DNA of 64,000 nucleotides from Pteria penguin (taxonomy: Eukaryota; Mollusca; Bivalvia; Pterioida; Pteriidae): positions 37,318,816 to 37,382,815 of the forward strand of contig CM068587.1 in the NCBI GenBank assembly GCA_035048485.1, given 5' to 3'. The notes below the pieces were generated by a model. That model had not been told where the DNA came from. It did not search any database and saw only the letters and a program-made list of their open reading frames with translations. This document shows positions 61,521-63,828 of the stretch, piece by piece; the first letter of the stretch is position 1; the number at the start of each line of letters is the position of its first letter. The position numbers were made by a program, and so were the translations under genes.

Positions 61521-63089
61521 AGTAGTAGTAGTTGTAGTAGTAGAATATTGTTATTTCATATAAAGGTTGTCATGGTGATACAATATTTATATAAATAGAA
61601 TTTAATGGTTCAAAGGGCAATAGCATGAGAAGTGACGCTAAAATTAAAGATTTGATTTAATCATGGGATGGTAATATAACATTCAGTATCTTTTGTTCAC
61701 TTACTGTAGTAACTATAGCAAACGGTAAATGTCCCTTTACACCCATTCTTTACGAATATGGAAGTTTCGTTTTCATTAATGCCATAATCGGACTCCGCGC
61801 ACTCTGTCTCTACTTTGCTTTTGTATACACTTGTTATGCGGTAAATTGTTTTAATATTTAGGCCACAATCAGTTCTCATTTGATTCAGGCTGTTACATTC
61901 CACAACAGAGTCCATGGATCCATCGGTGCAAGGTGAAGTTGGGGGAGGAGGTAAAGGTAGAGGGATGGATGGAGGCTTCGTTTCAGTCGGCGGTAATGGC
62001 GCTATAGCTGACAGAATCAACGAAAATAAAACGTATCAGTAAGATTGTATTATCAAGAGGACAGAAAACTACTGAGAAACTTGTTCAAGGTAAATATTGC
62101 ATTATCATTTTTAAGTTGTATGGCTTCTAAACTTTTTTTCACATTTATCGTCTATGGAGTGTCCAATTATTTTGTGCAATCTTCATGTCTTCATGGCGTC
62201 TGTGGCTAGCACAATTGGGGACACATACTCCTTCCGACATCTGATCTCACTCTGTGTTACATATTAATGTTCACTGTGGTACCGGTACGCTGTTGTTAGT
62301 ATCACGGTGACAATTAAGCAGTGGGGTTTTTTTTACTCATTTATTTATACGTTTTATGTTAATGTCATCATAAAGCGTGGTTAGAAAGTTTCCCAAAATA
62401 TTTAAAAGTATGTAGAATATTACACACATCCTATTTCAAGTATGGATTTCCCTAGTTGTTCAATGTTGTAAAAACAAATGAACAAAATTCTATTTGCAAA
62501 ACAGAAAATCACAAAAACAAAGAAAACAAAAATCAAAATCCATTCACAAAAAATAAGGAGATGGACAAAAATTTGTACAATCTTAATGCCATCTCGACTA
62601 TGACAGGACTGGTGATTGTGAACGTAATAAATAATCCTTATTATTTCATGAGTAAAAGAAAATACAGATAGTATACGCATACTACCATAAGGAAATTGAC
62701 ATGACATACAAAACTGAAATATATAATATTATAACAGTAATGTTTAAAACTACAACAGTTCTAATGCCATGCCTTCCTTTACTTACTTTGCAGAGTATAA
62801 CACACTGCGAATCTCCCTTTACACCCACTGGTAACAAATATAGCAGTTTGATCATCATTAATGCCATAATCAGACTCTGTACATTCCGTTTCAACACTGC
62901 TTTTTTGGACACTTTTTATTCTGTACGTTTTGTCAATGTTAAGTGCACATTCTCTTCTCAACTGATTGACACTGCTGCAGTCCACAAAGGTATCCATTGT
63001 TCCTTCGGGACAAGGTGAAACTGGGGCTGGAGGCAATGTCTGAGGTTTAGGTTCAGGTTCTGTTGGCGGCAGTGGTTCTGGCTGAGGCT
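25810..63089 (-). CDS. Gene B: giant secreted DUF3011/VWD/C8/TIL/EGF protein (40 exons visible, 5' end outside window)
   Basis: Forty exons from 62787-63089 down to 25810-26093 join without a frame break (6,854 nt, about 2,283 residues) and end at a TGA. The first visible exon starts in phase 1 within a Pro/Glu-rich linker, so signal peptide and earlier domains lie beyond the right edge. Order: three DUF3011-like modules, EGF, VWD-C8-TIL-TILa, Pro-rich and EGF segments, about 15 EGFs, VWD-C8-TIL-TILa/EGF, and two copies of a Cys-rich C-terminal domain. No transmembrane segment follows, so the product is probably secreted. Large VWD/EGF proteins of this kind include marine adhesive and mucus proteins; a cohesive or adhesive matrix role is inferred. 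Gene A is the downstream tandem paralogue. The donors at 60886 and 32209 have alternatives. Confidence 0.8.
26094..27270 (-). other. Introns of gene B (26094-26409, 26710-27270)
   Basis: AT-rich introns around the first C-terminal Cys-rich exon. Nothing recognised in them. Confidence 0.5.
26410..26709 (-). CDS. Gene B exon: C-terminal Cys-rich domain, copy 1
   Basis: A 300-nt phase 1-1 exon: [68 protein letters not shown] do not recognise the domain. The pattern C..S..TKDC......GKC.YKS...C then GCA.F.YL......EKVCDC recurs in the next exon. Acceptor CATAG, donor GTATGT. Confidence 0.75.
27271..27478 (-). CDS. Gene B exon: TILa-like segment with basic insert and EGF
   Basis: A 208-nt phase 0-1 exon. 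[19 protein letters not shown] is the TILa-like start. An insert containing [19 protein letters not shown], absent from the equivalents, precedes the EGF ([32 protein letters not shown]). KKRR could be a proprotein-convertase site. Acceptor TCTAG, donor GTAAGT. Confidence 0.8.
27648..28138. mobile_element. TIR element with 24-bp palindromic internal repeats
   Basis: The ends are inverted: ACAGTTAGGTGCAGTCCTAA on the left and its near-complement on the right (GGACTGCACCCAACTGT). Inside, units such as AAGTTTAGTAGTAAACTT with six spacer bases repeat at 24 bp, each itself an inverted repeat, and AAGTGCACTT recurs. About 490 bp, non-coding, in a gene B intron. Confidence 0.7.
28549..28751 (-). CDS. 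Gene B exon: second TIL domain
   Basis: A 203-nt phase 1-0 exon, exactly the length of the first TIL exon of this gene: [60 protein letters not shown]. Acceptor CATTAG, donor GTGAGT. Confidence 0.9.
28992..29090. repeat. (TTC)n / (TTA)n microsatellite
   Basis: TTCTTCTTC runs into a perfect (ATT)n of about 40 bp. Confidence 0.9.
30001..30020. repeat. (TC)n microsatellite
   Basis: About ten TC units. Confidence 0.9.
30075..30620. mobile_element. Second copy of the TIR/24-bp-repeat element
   Basis: Eleven or so units of AAGTTTAGCAGCAAACTA plus six bases (24-bp period) at 30100-30375. The right end, GTGCACTAACAGTAAG..GGACTGCATTTGACTGTAA, matches the right end of 27648-28138. The left end is diverged. 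Confidence 0.6.
30640..30800 (-). repeat. Diverged R1 repeat copy
   Basis: Order matches R1: ACAACGACGTACCACTGTC, then TCTAGCCACAATCACCGTAAATGCCC and ACATACAGATAATAC. Confidence 0.4.
30928..31238 (-). CDS. Gene B exon: second C8 domain
   Basis: A 311-nt phase 2-1 exon: [78 protein letters not shown]. The C8 pattern CG.L......F..C....... C..D.C is clear. Acceptor TTGTAG, donor GTAAGT. Confidence 0.85.
31239..32208 (-). other. Gene B intron between second VWD and C8
   Basis: Carries an R1-type end fragment at 31320-31372 (TTGTTAGTGCCATAGTCATG). Otherwise nothing recognised. Confidence 0.45.
32209..32347 (-). CDS. Gene B exon: second VWD, C-terminal part 2
   Basis: A 139-nt phase 1-2 exon: [20 protein letters not shown] and [19 protein letters not shown]. 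It completes VWD (SGLCGNCNG across the junction). Two donors 5' of the C8 exon fit phase 2, GTTAGT (used here) and GTCGTT three bases earlier; GTTAGT fits the consensus better. Confidence 0.75.
32682..32853 (-). CDS. Gene B exon: second VWD, C-terminal part 1
   Basis: A 172-nt phase 0-1 exon: [40 protein letters not shown]. In gene A and in the first unit of gene B the same stretch lies in a single exon with what follows, so an extra phase-1 intron splits it here. Donor GTAGTT. Confidence 0.85.
33273..33514 (-). CDS. Gene B exon: second VWD, N-terminal half
   Basis: A 242-nt phase 1-0 exon: [54 protein letters not shown]. The GDPH motif is GDPT here. Donor GTAAAT at 33267-33272. Confidence 0.9.
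33818..33925 (-). CDS. Gene B exon: EGF-like module before second VWD
   Basis: A 108-nt phase 1-1 exon: [36 protein letters not shown]. Position directly before VWD matches the EGF before the first unit and exon 5 of gene A. Donor GTAAGT. Confidence 0.8.
34371..34469 (-). CDS. Gene B exon: EGF-like module (short type)
   Basis: A 99-nt phase 1-1 exon: [33 protein letters not shown]. Acceptor TTACAG, donor GTAAGA. Confidence 0.8.
34658..34768 (-). CDS. Gene B exon: EGF-like module (short type)
   Basis: A 111-nt phase 1-1 exon: [35 protein letters not shown]. It returns to the NxxCxxxxCxC type seen before the Notch-like run. Acceptor TTGTAG, donor GTACAT. Confidence 0.8.
34769..35558 (-). other. 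Gene B intron
   Basis: T-rich run near 35036-35075 on the plus strand; otherwise nothing recognised. Confidence 0.5.
35559..35672 (-). CDS. Gene B exon: EGF module
   Basis: A 114-nt phase 1-1 exon: [35 protein letters not shown]. Last of the Notch-type run. O-fucose consensus CKNGATC. Acceptor TTTTAG, donor GTATAC. Confidence 0.85.
35838..35951 (-). CDS. Gene B exon: EGF module
   Basis: A 114-nt phase 1-1 exon: [36 protein letters not shown]. Hydroxylation consensus [10 protein letters not shown]. Acceptor GTAAAG, donor GTAATT. Confidence 0.85.
   Translation of the reverse strand, partial: NQIFLVMSRHARMEHNVRMWVLPMNAHAPRVGLELHV
35952..37285 (-). other. Introns of gene B (35952-36669, 36781-37285)
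   Basis: A pyrimidine-rich run (TTCTTCTTCTTC) near 36255 and A/T homopolymers near 36965-37100. No coding sequence. Confidence 0.5.
36670..36780 (-). CDS. Gene B exon: EGF module
   Basis: A 111-nt phase 1-1 exon: [37 protein letters not shown]-fucose consensus CKNGGTC; the aromatic residue before the fourth cysteine is Ile. Donor GTAAAA. Confidence 0.85.
37286..37399 (-). CDS. Gene B exon: EGF module
   Basis: A 114-nt phase 1-1 exon: [37 protein letters not shown]-glucose consensus CESSPC and O-fucose consensus CKNGGTC. Acceptor TTACAG, donor GTAACT. Confidence 0.85.
37420..37600 (-). mobile_element. tRNA-derived SINE, truncated
   Basis: Tail side TTGATTCTTGTTTTACGTCA, body CGAAGCAGTGAGGGATCTCT and GACACGGGACCTCG; the head is lost and replaced by T-rich sequence. 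Confidence 0.7.
37674..37713. repeat. GGT/poly-G tract
   Basis: (GGT)n followed by a long G run. Strong purine/pyrimidine asymmetry; could form G-quadruplex DNA. Confidence 0.8.
38274..38384 (-). CDS. Gene B exon: EGF module
   Basis: A 111-nt phase 1-1 exon: [37 protein letters not shown]. Hydroxylation consensus [10 protein letters not shown]; no O-fucose site. Acceptor CAAAG, donor GTAAAT. Confidence 0.85.
38600..38713 (-). CDS. Gene B exon: EGF module
   Basis: A 114-nt phase 1-1 exon: [36 protein letters not shown]. It meets both the O-glucose (CSSSPC) and the O-fucose (CENGGSC) consensus. The KVLPC start is shared with 41359-41472. Donor GTAAAC. Confidence 0.85.
38780..38896. repeat. 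TTTG-rich and poly-G tract
   Basis: GTTTGTTTGTTTG followed by T-rich runs and a run of about 12 G at 38883-38894. Confidence 0.85.
38930..39135 (-). mobile_element. Diverged tRNA-derived SINE
   Basis: Body GGTGCATTGCACAGAAATTT, AAGCAGCGAGGCA and a minus-strand B-box-like GGTTTGAATTCCACC. Eroded. Confidence 0.55.
39211..39250. repeat. (AG)n microsatellite
   Basis: About 18 GA units with one interruption, inside the gene B intron next to an eroded SINE. Confidence 0.9.
39306..39416 (-). CDS. Gene B exon: EGF module (DPKPC type, second set)
   Basis: A 111-nt phase 1-1 exon: [38 protein letters not shown]-fucose consensus CQNGGSC. It pairs with 43912-44022 in the duplicated three-exon block. 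Acceptor ATACAG, donor GTATGA. Confidence 0.85.
39417..40488 (-). other. Gene B intron
   Basis: No repeat or exon firmly recognised in 1.07 kb. Confidence 0.45.
40489..40599 (-). CDS. Gene B exon: EGF module (EPNPC type, second set)
   Basis: A 111-nt phase 1-1 exon: [37 protein letters not shown], with donor GTCAGT as in its duplicate at 46280-46390. Confidence 0.85.
40955..41190 (-). mobile_element. tRNA-derived SINE with well preserved head
   Basis: The minus strand starts with a tRNA-like head: GCCGGTGTGACCGAGTGGAC (box A), CTCGTGACCGGGAAGCC, GGTTCGACTCCCACC (box B). The body continues to ATGCAGTGCATCACG. A (AAAT)n run interrupts it near 41080. Confidence 0.85.
41359..41472 (-). CDS. Gene B exon: EGF module (LPC type, second set)
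   Basis: A 114-nt phase 1-1 exon: [37 protein letters not shown]. It has the O-glucose consensus C-x-S-x-P-C (CASTPC), the O-fucose consensus (CENAGTC) and the hydroxylation consensus. Donor GTAAGC. Confidence 0.85.
41595..42755. repeat. 23-bp minisatellite (about 50 units)
   Basis: Units ATGTTTTATAATACTGTAGT plus CAT repeat for about 1.15 kb in a gene B intron. The left end is more diverged and the units between 42400 and 42700 are nearly perfect. Confidence 0.95.
43091..43217. mobile_element. Palindromic foldback element with perfect 48-bp core
   Basis: 43131-43178 is a perfect palindrome (GTTTAAACATTATTATAACA on each outer arm, centre ATCTAGAT). Outside it, TGTTACAC..AATATTTAAAACATTT on the left matches the complement on the right, giving arms of about 60 bp. 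Confidence 0.85.
43912..44022 (-). CDS. Gene B exon: EGF module (EPRPC type)
   Basis: A 111-nt phase 1-1 exon: [37 protein letters not shown]. Closest to 39306-39416 ([20 protein letters not shown]). Acceptor TCCAG, donor GTATGT. Confidence 0.85.
44125..44165 (-). repeat. SINE tail fragment
   Basis: GGATTGATTGATTATTGTTT followed by TGCGTCACACCATGATTA, the tail-side end of the SINE family only. Confidence 0.5.
44341..44540 (+). mobile_element. 3' fragment of the Penelope-like element of 4210-5885
   Basis: ACGCCGACTAACAGGGCGGT, GGGGACTCTATGACGGGCCT and GATTGTTAGTCGGGACTC match the complement of 4260-4395, including the stop region, then GTTGATGTCGC. Plus-oriented, in a gene B intron. Confidence 0.75.
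44785..44990 (-). repeat. Interspersed repeat family R1
   Basis: CAACAATGTATCACGGTGAG, AGTGAGACCAAGTGCCCGGG and AGGAGTTAACGTCTCCTGTG show the R1 order. Confidence 0.65.
45060..46200 (+). mobile_element. Pearl-like element: ~145-bp internal repeats and (ACGG)n tail
   Basis: Five units or parts contain CCTTTCATATGACACCATCA, AAAGTTTTGTTCCCCCTTTA, GTTAAGGAGGAGAAGCCC and CCCACCCCAGGGGCCTGACC, spaced about 145 bp (one shortened to about 110). A unique stretch at 45330-45700 separates two blocks. The end is GGACGGACAGACGGACGGAC followed by AGCGGTATA. Overlapping frames on both strands are repeat artefacts. Confidence 0.65.
46280..46390 (-). CDS. Gene B exon: EGF module (EPNPC type)
   Basis: A 111-nt phase 1-1 exon: [37 protein letters not shown]. 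Near-identical in its second half to 40489-40599, including the unusual donor GTCAGT and bases beside it. Hydroxylation consensus present, O-fucose consensus absent. Confidence 0.85.
46494..46690 (-). mobile_element. tRNA-derived SINE, head missing
   Basis: Tail (GATT)n with TATTGTTTTACGTCACTCCA, body GGTGACGGCATCTGCCTGAT and GTGACACGGGAC. Confidence 0.8.
47086..47170 (+). repeat. tRNA-like SINE head remnant
   Basis: GCATGTAGCTCAGTGGTTAA resembles a tRNA D-arm (box A); CCGGTCCGAGCGTTAACTGG a degenerate box B. No acceptor-stem pairing, so not a tRNA gene. Confidence 0.45.
47413..47506. repeat. (TTTC)n/(TTTA)n microsatellite
   Basis: TTTCTTTC changing into about 15 perfect TTTA units. Confidence 0.95.
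47602..47709 (-). CDS. Gene B exon: EGF module (LPC type)
   Basis: A 108-nt phase 1-1 exon: [35 protein letters not shown]. First of the Notch-type EGF run. It carries the O-fucose consensus C-x4-T-C (CKNDGTC) and the Asp/Asn hydroxylation consensus ([10 protein letters not shown]). Closest relative is 41359-41472. Confidence 0.85.
47910..48616 (-). repeat. Minisatellite of exon end plus 5' splice site (about 20 units)
   Basis: On the minus strand each unit reads GGGAACTGTATTG|GTAAGTTT with a GA/GT-rich spacer. The same sequence forms the end and donor of the exon at 48617-48679. Units next to the exon are spaced exactly 40 bp (donors at 48611, 48571, 48531, 48491, 48451); farther ones are 28-40 bp and more diverged. 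About twelve units, including the real one, keep the exact GTAAGT. Confidence 0.9.
48617..48679 (-). CDS. Gene B exon: 63-nt partial module beside the donor minisatellite
   Basis: A small phase 1-1 exon, [20 protein letters not shown], with only two cysteines. It looks like a remnant or an unusual spacer rather than a full EGF. Acceptor CCATAG and donor GTAAGT (48611-48616) are present. Its last part and its donor are repeated about twenty times immediately downstream in the intron, which makes the actual exon end in mRNA uncertain. Confidence 0.6.
48890..48930. repeat. (ATTT)n short microsatellite
   Basis: ATTCATTTACATATTTATTTATTTATTTATT, imperfect. Confidence 0.7.
48995..49152 (+). mobile_element. 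tRNA-derived SINE (CGACGTAAAACACCAATCAA type)
   Basis: Head part with box B (GATCCGGGTTCGATTTCCGG), then GGTTGGTTACCTCCTGCTTC, CATGTCGCTGAAAAATTGTT, GAAAGCGACGTAAAACACCA and an (ATCA)n/(ACCA)n tail. Confidence 0.8.
49153..50133 (-). other. Rest of two gene B introns (49153-49678, 49787-50133)
   Basis: A C-rich run at 49395-49408 and (AT)n at 50008-50028. No exon seen. Confidence 0.45.
49679..49786 (-). CDS. Gene B exon: EGF-like module
   Basis: A 108-nt phase 1-1 exon: [35 protein letters not shown]. Six-cysteine EGF. Acceptor TTGTAG, donor GTAAGA at 49673-49678. Confidence 0.8.
50134..50229 (-). CDS. Gene B exon: EGF-like module
   Basis: A 96-nt phase 1-1 exon: [32 protein letters not shown]. 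Very like the EGF before the first VWD (60279-60383). Acceptor CTACAG, donor GTAAGT. Confidence 0.8.
50750..50845 (-). repeat. tRNA-like SINE head
   Basis: Minus strand: GAGCCGGCGTAGCTGGTAGC, TGAGGTGGTAGCGTGCTTAG, CTCGTGGTCGGGAGGTCCCG, GGTTCGAGTCCCGCCGACAG. Boxes A and B are clear. It differs from a true tRNA in its unpaired ends. Confidence 0.65.
50894..50995 (-). CDS. Gene B exon: EGF-like module
   Basis: A 102-nt phase 1-1 exon: [37 protein letters not shown]-like, with GxCxC-type ending. Acceptor TTTCAG, donor GTATAA. Confidence 0.75.
50996..51513 (-). other. Gene B intron
   Basis: No repeat or exon recognised. Confidence 0.45.
51514..51582 (-). CDS. Gene B exon: short Gly/Pro linker
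   Basis: A 69-nt phase 1-1 exon without cysteine: [20 protein letters not shown]. The acceptor TTTATAG and donor GTGAGT are good, and phase matches both neighbours. It could be a cassette exon, since skipping it keeps frame. Confidence 0.6.
51681..51983 (-). CDS. Gene B exon: Pro/Thr-rich linker plus EGF-like module
   Basis: A 303-nt phase 1-1 exon. A mucin-like stretch ([37 protein letters not shown]) is followed by [20 protein letters not shown] and [19 protein letters not shown], an EGF. The many Thr/Pro residues make O-glycosylation likely. Acceptor TTGTAG, donor GTAGGT. Confidence 0.75.
52218..52330 (+). repeat. tRNA-like SINE head
   Basis: GGCGGAGTAGCCCAGCGGGT (box A), AGCGCGCTTGGCTGTTGGCT, GGGTTCGCGTCCCATTATCC (box B). 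The 5' half folds like a tRNA, but the 3' side continues as SINE body. Confidence 0.6.
52799..52909 (-). CDS. Gene B exon: EGF-like module
   Basis: A 111-nt phase 1-1 exon: [36 protein letters not shown]. It has six cysteines in EGF-like order and is rich in acidic and Lys residues. Acceptor TTTCAG, donor GTGAGT. Confidence 0.75.
53170..53300. repeat. T/G homopolymer-rich tract
   Basis: Runs of T, GTTTG and G (up to nine or ten) with strong strand asymmetry. On the minus strand it reads as a C/A-rich pseudo-protein that is not a real gene. Confidence 0.85.
53504..53785 (-). CDS. Gene B exon: Pro/Gln-rich linker plus EGF-like segment
   Basis: A 282-nt phase 1-1 exon. The first part is low-complexity Pro/Gln ([18 protein letters not shown] and similar), built from repeats of the type VQPTLPQP. 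The second is Cys-rich: [38 protein letters not shown]. Such linkers are usually extended and O-glycosylated. Donor GTATGT at 53498-53503. Confidence 0.7.
54200..54341 (-). CDS. Gene B exon: TILa-like segment with truncated EGF
   Basis: A 142-nt phase 0-1 exon beginning [19 protein letters not shown], then [17 protein letters not shown]. Unlike its equivalents (3577-3766 and 27271-27478), it ends where the EGF should continue with its last cysteines. The next exon starts a Pro-rich linker instead, so half an EGF has been lost here. Donor GTATGT. Confidence 0.75.
54670..54920 (+). mobile_element. Full-length tRNA-derived SINE
   Basis: Head GCTTAGCGGATAAAGTGCTC, GGCTCTTGACCGAGAAGTCG, AGGTTCGACTTTCG; body ATCCCGTGAAACGGTAGGCA and ATCCCTCACTGTTTCGGGCG; tail ACATCAATCAATCAA. 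It gives the order head-body-tail for this family. Confidence 0.85.
54930..55270. repeat. Low-complexity tracts
   Basis: Poly-T near 54937, an A/AAAT-rich stretch at 55110-55225 and about ten C at 55251-55262. Confidence 0.8.
55390..56345. repeat. ~150-bp tandem repeats (five units)
   Basis: Units marked by TAAGTCCAAGGGGGATAACT at about 55587, 55731, 55900, 56032 and 56187 (130-170 bp apart), also sharing AATTATTGAACCATAACCAA and GTTCCTGAGATAATGAGCGG. It ends in GGACCGACCGACC, again an ACGG-like tail, so it may be another pearl-like family. Confidence 0.75.
56366..56605 (+). mobile_element. tRNA-derived SINE
   Basis: Head GAGCCGGCGTAGCACAGTCG, ATAAGGTGTTTGGCTCGTGT, CTCGTGCTCGACCCCC; body CCTTCACCGCCATGGGTAGG and GGCAGATGCCGTCGTGATGT. 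It lies directly after the 55390-56345 repeats. Confidence 0.75.
56618..56745. repeat. A-rich (AAAAC)n tract
   Basis: Mostly AAAACAAAAC with a run of C at 56644-56652. Confidence 0.85.
57045..57247 (-). CDS. Gene B exon: first TIL domain
   Basis: A 203-nt phase 1-0 exon with a clear TIL pattern: [59 protein letters not shown]. Acceptor CTCAG, donor GTAAGA at 57039-57044. Confidence 0.9.
57405..57500. repeat. 16-17-bp tandem repeat (about six units)
   Basis: Units of the type CCACCTCTATGTAAAGG, with GCC/ACC variation at the start of each. Related scraps are at 57324-57350 (GGTCACCTCTATTGAAAGGT). Confidence 0.8.
57981..58288 (-). CDS. Gene B exon: first C8 domain
   Basis: A 308-nt phase 2-1 exon. 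It runs [72 protein letters not shown], ending IFKCK. The C8 signature (C...D.C, then a Cys-rich helix) is recognisable though diverged. Acceptor GTGCAG, donor GTAGGT. Confidence 0.75.
58626..58900 (-). CDS. Gene B exon: first VWD, C-terminal half
   Basis: A 275-nt phase 0-2 exon starting [18 protein letters not shown] and including [14 protein letters not shown] and [16 protein letters not shown], the conserved VWD ending. Donor GTATAA. Codon AG|G joins it to the C8 exon, confirming phase 2. Confidence 0.85.
58901..59361 (-). other. Gene B intron inside first VWD
   Basis: Nothing recognised. Confidence 0.45.
59362..59621 (-). CDS. Gene B exon: first VWD, N-terminal half
   Basis: A 260-nt phase 1-0 exon with [34 protein letters not shown] and [17 protein letters not shown]. 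The strand order matches VWD, but the GDPH motif of gene A is replaced by GNIN, so autocleavage is not expected. Donor GTAAAG at 59356-59361. Confidence 0.85.
59655..59912. repeat. Trinucleotide (TTG/CTG)n-rich stretch
   Basis: About 250 bp of imperfect GTT/GCT/ATT triplets, perfect (TTG)n at 59885-59910. Open in several frames, which is a by-product of the triplets. Confidence 0.9.
59930..60885 (-). other. Gene B introns (59930-60278, 60384-60885)
   Basis: No repeat or exon recognised, apart from the alternative donor at 60850-60855. Confidence 0.45.
60279..60383 (-). CDS. Gene B exon: EGF-like module before first VWD
   Basis: A 105-nt phase 1-1 exon: [20 protein letters not shown], then [13 protein letters not shown]. 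It is a compact six-cysteine EGF placed directly before VWD, the position the EGF of exon 5 occupies in gene A. Acceptor TTGTAG, donor GTAAGT. Confidence 0.8.
60886..61185 (-). CDS. Gene B exon: Pro-rich linker and diverged DUF3011-like module 3
   Basis: A phase 1-1 exon. The linker ([19 protein letters not shown]) leads into [39 protein letters not shown] and [18 protein letters not shown]. It is more diverged than modules 1 and 2. Two GTAAGT donors 30 nt apart (60880-60885 and 60850-60855) both keep phase; the downstream one would add ten residues ending in SKIC. Confidence 0.65.
61268..61540. repeat. TTTTG-rich and (ATT)n microsatellites
   Basis: TTTTGTTTTG runs with G tracts at 61268-61445, then about 80 bp of (TTA)n at 61446-61520 and a short AGTAGT run. 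Confidence 0.9.
61705..62007 (-). CDS. Gene B exon: Pro-rich linker and DUF3011-like module 2
   Basis: A 303-nt phase 1-1 exon, the same length as its upstream neighbour. It carries a Pro-rich linker ([15 protein letters not shown]), then [40 protein letters not shown] and [18 protein letters not shown]. The likeness to module 1 indicates a recent exon duplication. Donor GTAAGT at 61699-61704. Confidence 0.75.
62160..62330 (+). repeat. Diverged R1 repeat copy
   Basis: GTCTGTGGCTAGCACAATTG, CACATACTCCTTCCG, TGTTCACTGTGGTACCGGTA and GCTGTTGTTAGTATCACGGT follow the R1 order. Confidence 0.5.
62787..63089 (-). CDS. Gene B exon: Pro/Glu linker and DUF3011-like module 1
   Basis: A 303-nt phase 1-1 exon. 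It starts with a PEP-rich linker ([20 protein letters not shown]). Then come [40 protein letters not shown] and [15 protein letters not shown]. This is the first of three consecutive modules of this type and is closest to the next one. Acceptor AACAG; donor GTAAGT at 62781-62786. Confidence 0.75.
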
Positions 63090-63828
63090 CTGTTTCCACA
63101 CAAAAAGTAACAAAAACAGTGTATCAATTTCACATTACAATATGATATTGGCATAAGCAAATACATTAAGGTCATCTAAAAATGAACGATCACTTGATAG
63201 ACAGTTAATGTATTATGAATACATTTGAATACATGATACTGTGCATTTGTTTCAGAACTTTGAATGTGTATTAACCCAAGATACGTCTCAGTGTTGACAT
63301 TGAATTAGAATGGTGTAAAGTAGATATGCTGCTACCCATTTCGTTTATTTACATTTTGTATTGATTTCAGCAATATTTGTATGCAATTAAACAAATCAAA
63401 GGACTGAAGGTCCTGAGTAACACTCATATGAAGATAAAGAGGAAATCGTTTTATCAATAGTATCAAGGATGTAGTCTGGTGAGCGATTTACACCTAAAAG
63501 TAATTTGCCTAACGGGAGGTAACTCGTACTGTCACGATGATGTAACATTTTTAGTCGTGATAGAAAATACAGAAGTAATGTTCAATAATTTGTCTATTAT
63601 GCATGTGTTTGTAAATTATCATGTGATATTGAAGAAAATTGTTTTTAGAGTTATTCTATTGACCAAAACTCTATGCCGGCAAATACGAAATGGGAAAAGT
63701 AAAATATTTTAAAACCTAAAAAAGCACAAGATAATCAACTAAAAGCGAAGGCCACTATATTTAATTATCTTGAAACAATCAAAACGAAATTCAATGAACA
63801 AGAGAGGGTTTTTATTTTTAATCCTCAG
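63090..63828. other. Gene B intron or upstream DNA
   Basis: No minus-strand exon recognised between the first visible gene B exon and the possible plus-strand exon at 63829. Because the exon at 62787-63089 begins in phase 1, more gene B exons must lie further right. Confidence 0.45.

Noticed and set aside
62682..62912. Minus-strand frame with hydrophobic [14 protein letters not shown] as a signal peptide
   Set aside because: Out of frame with the DUF3011-like exon 62787-63089 that covers the same bases and has good splice sites.
2124..63089. Gene A and gene B as one gene
   Set aside because: Gene B ends with a TGA right after its last cysteine domain at 25810, and gene A begins with a TATA box, ATG and signal peptide at 15823.
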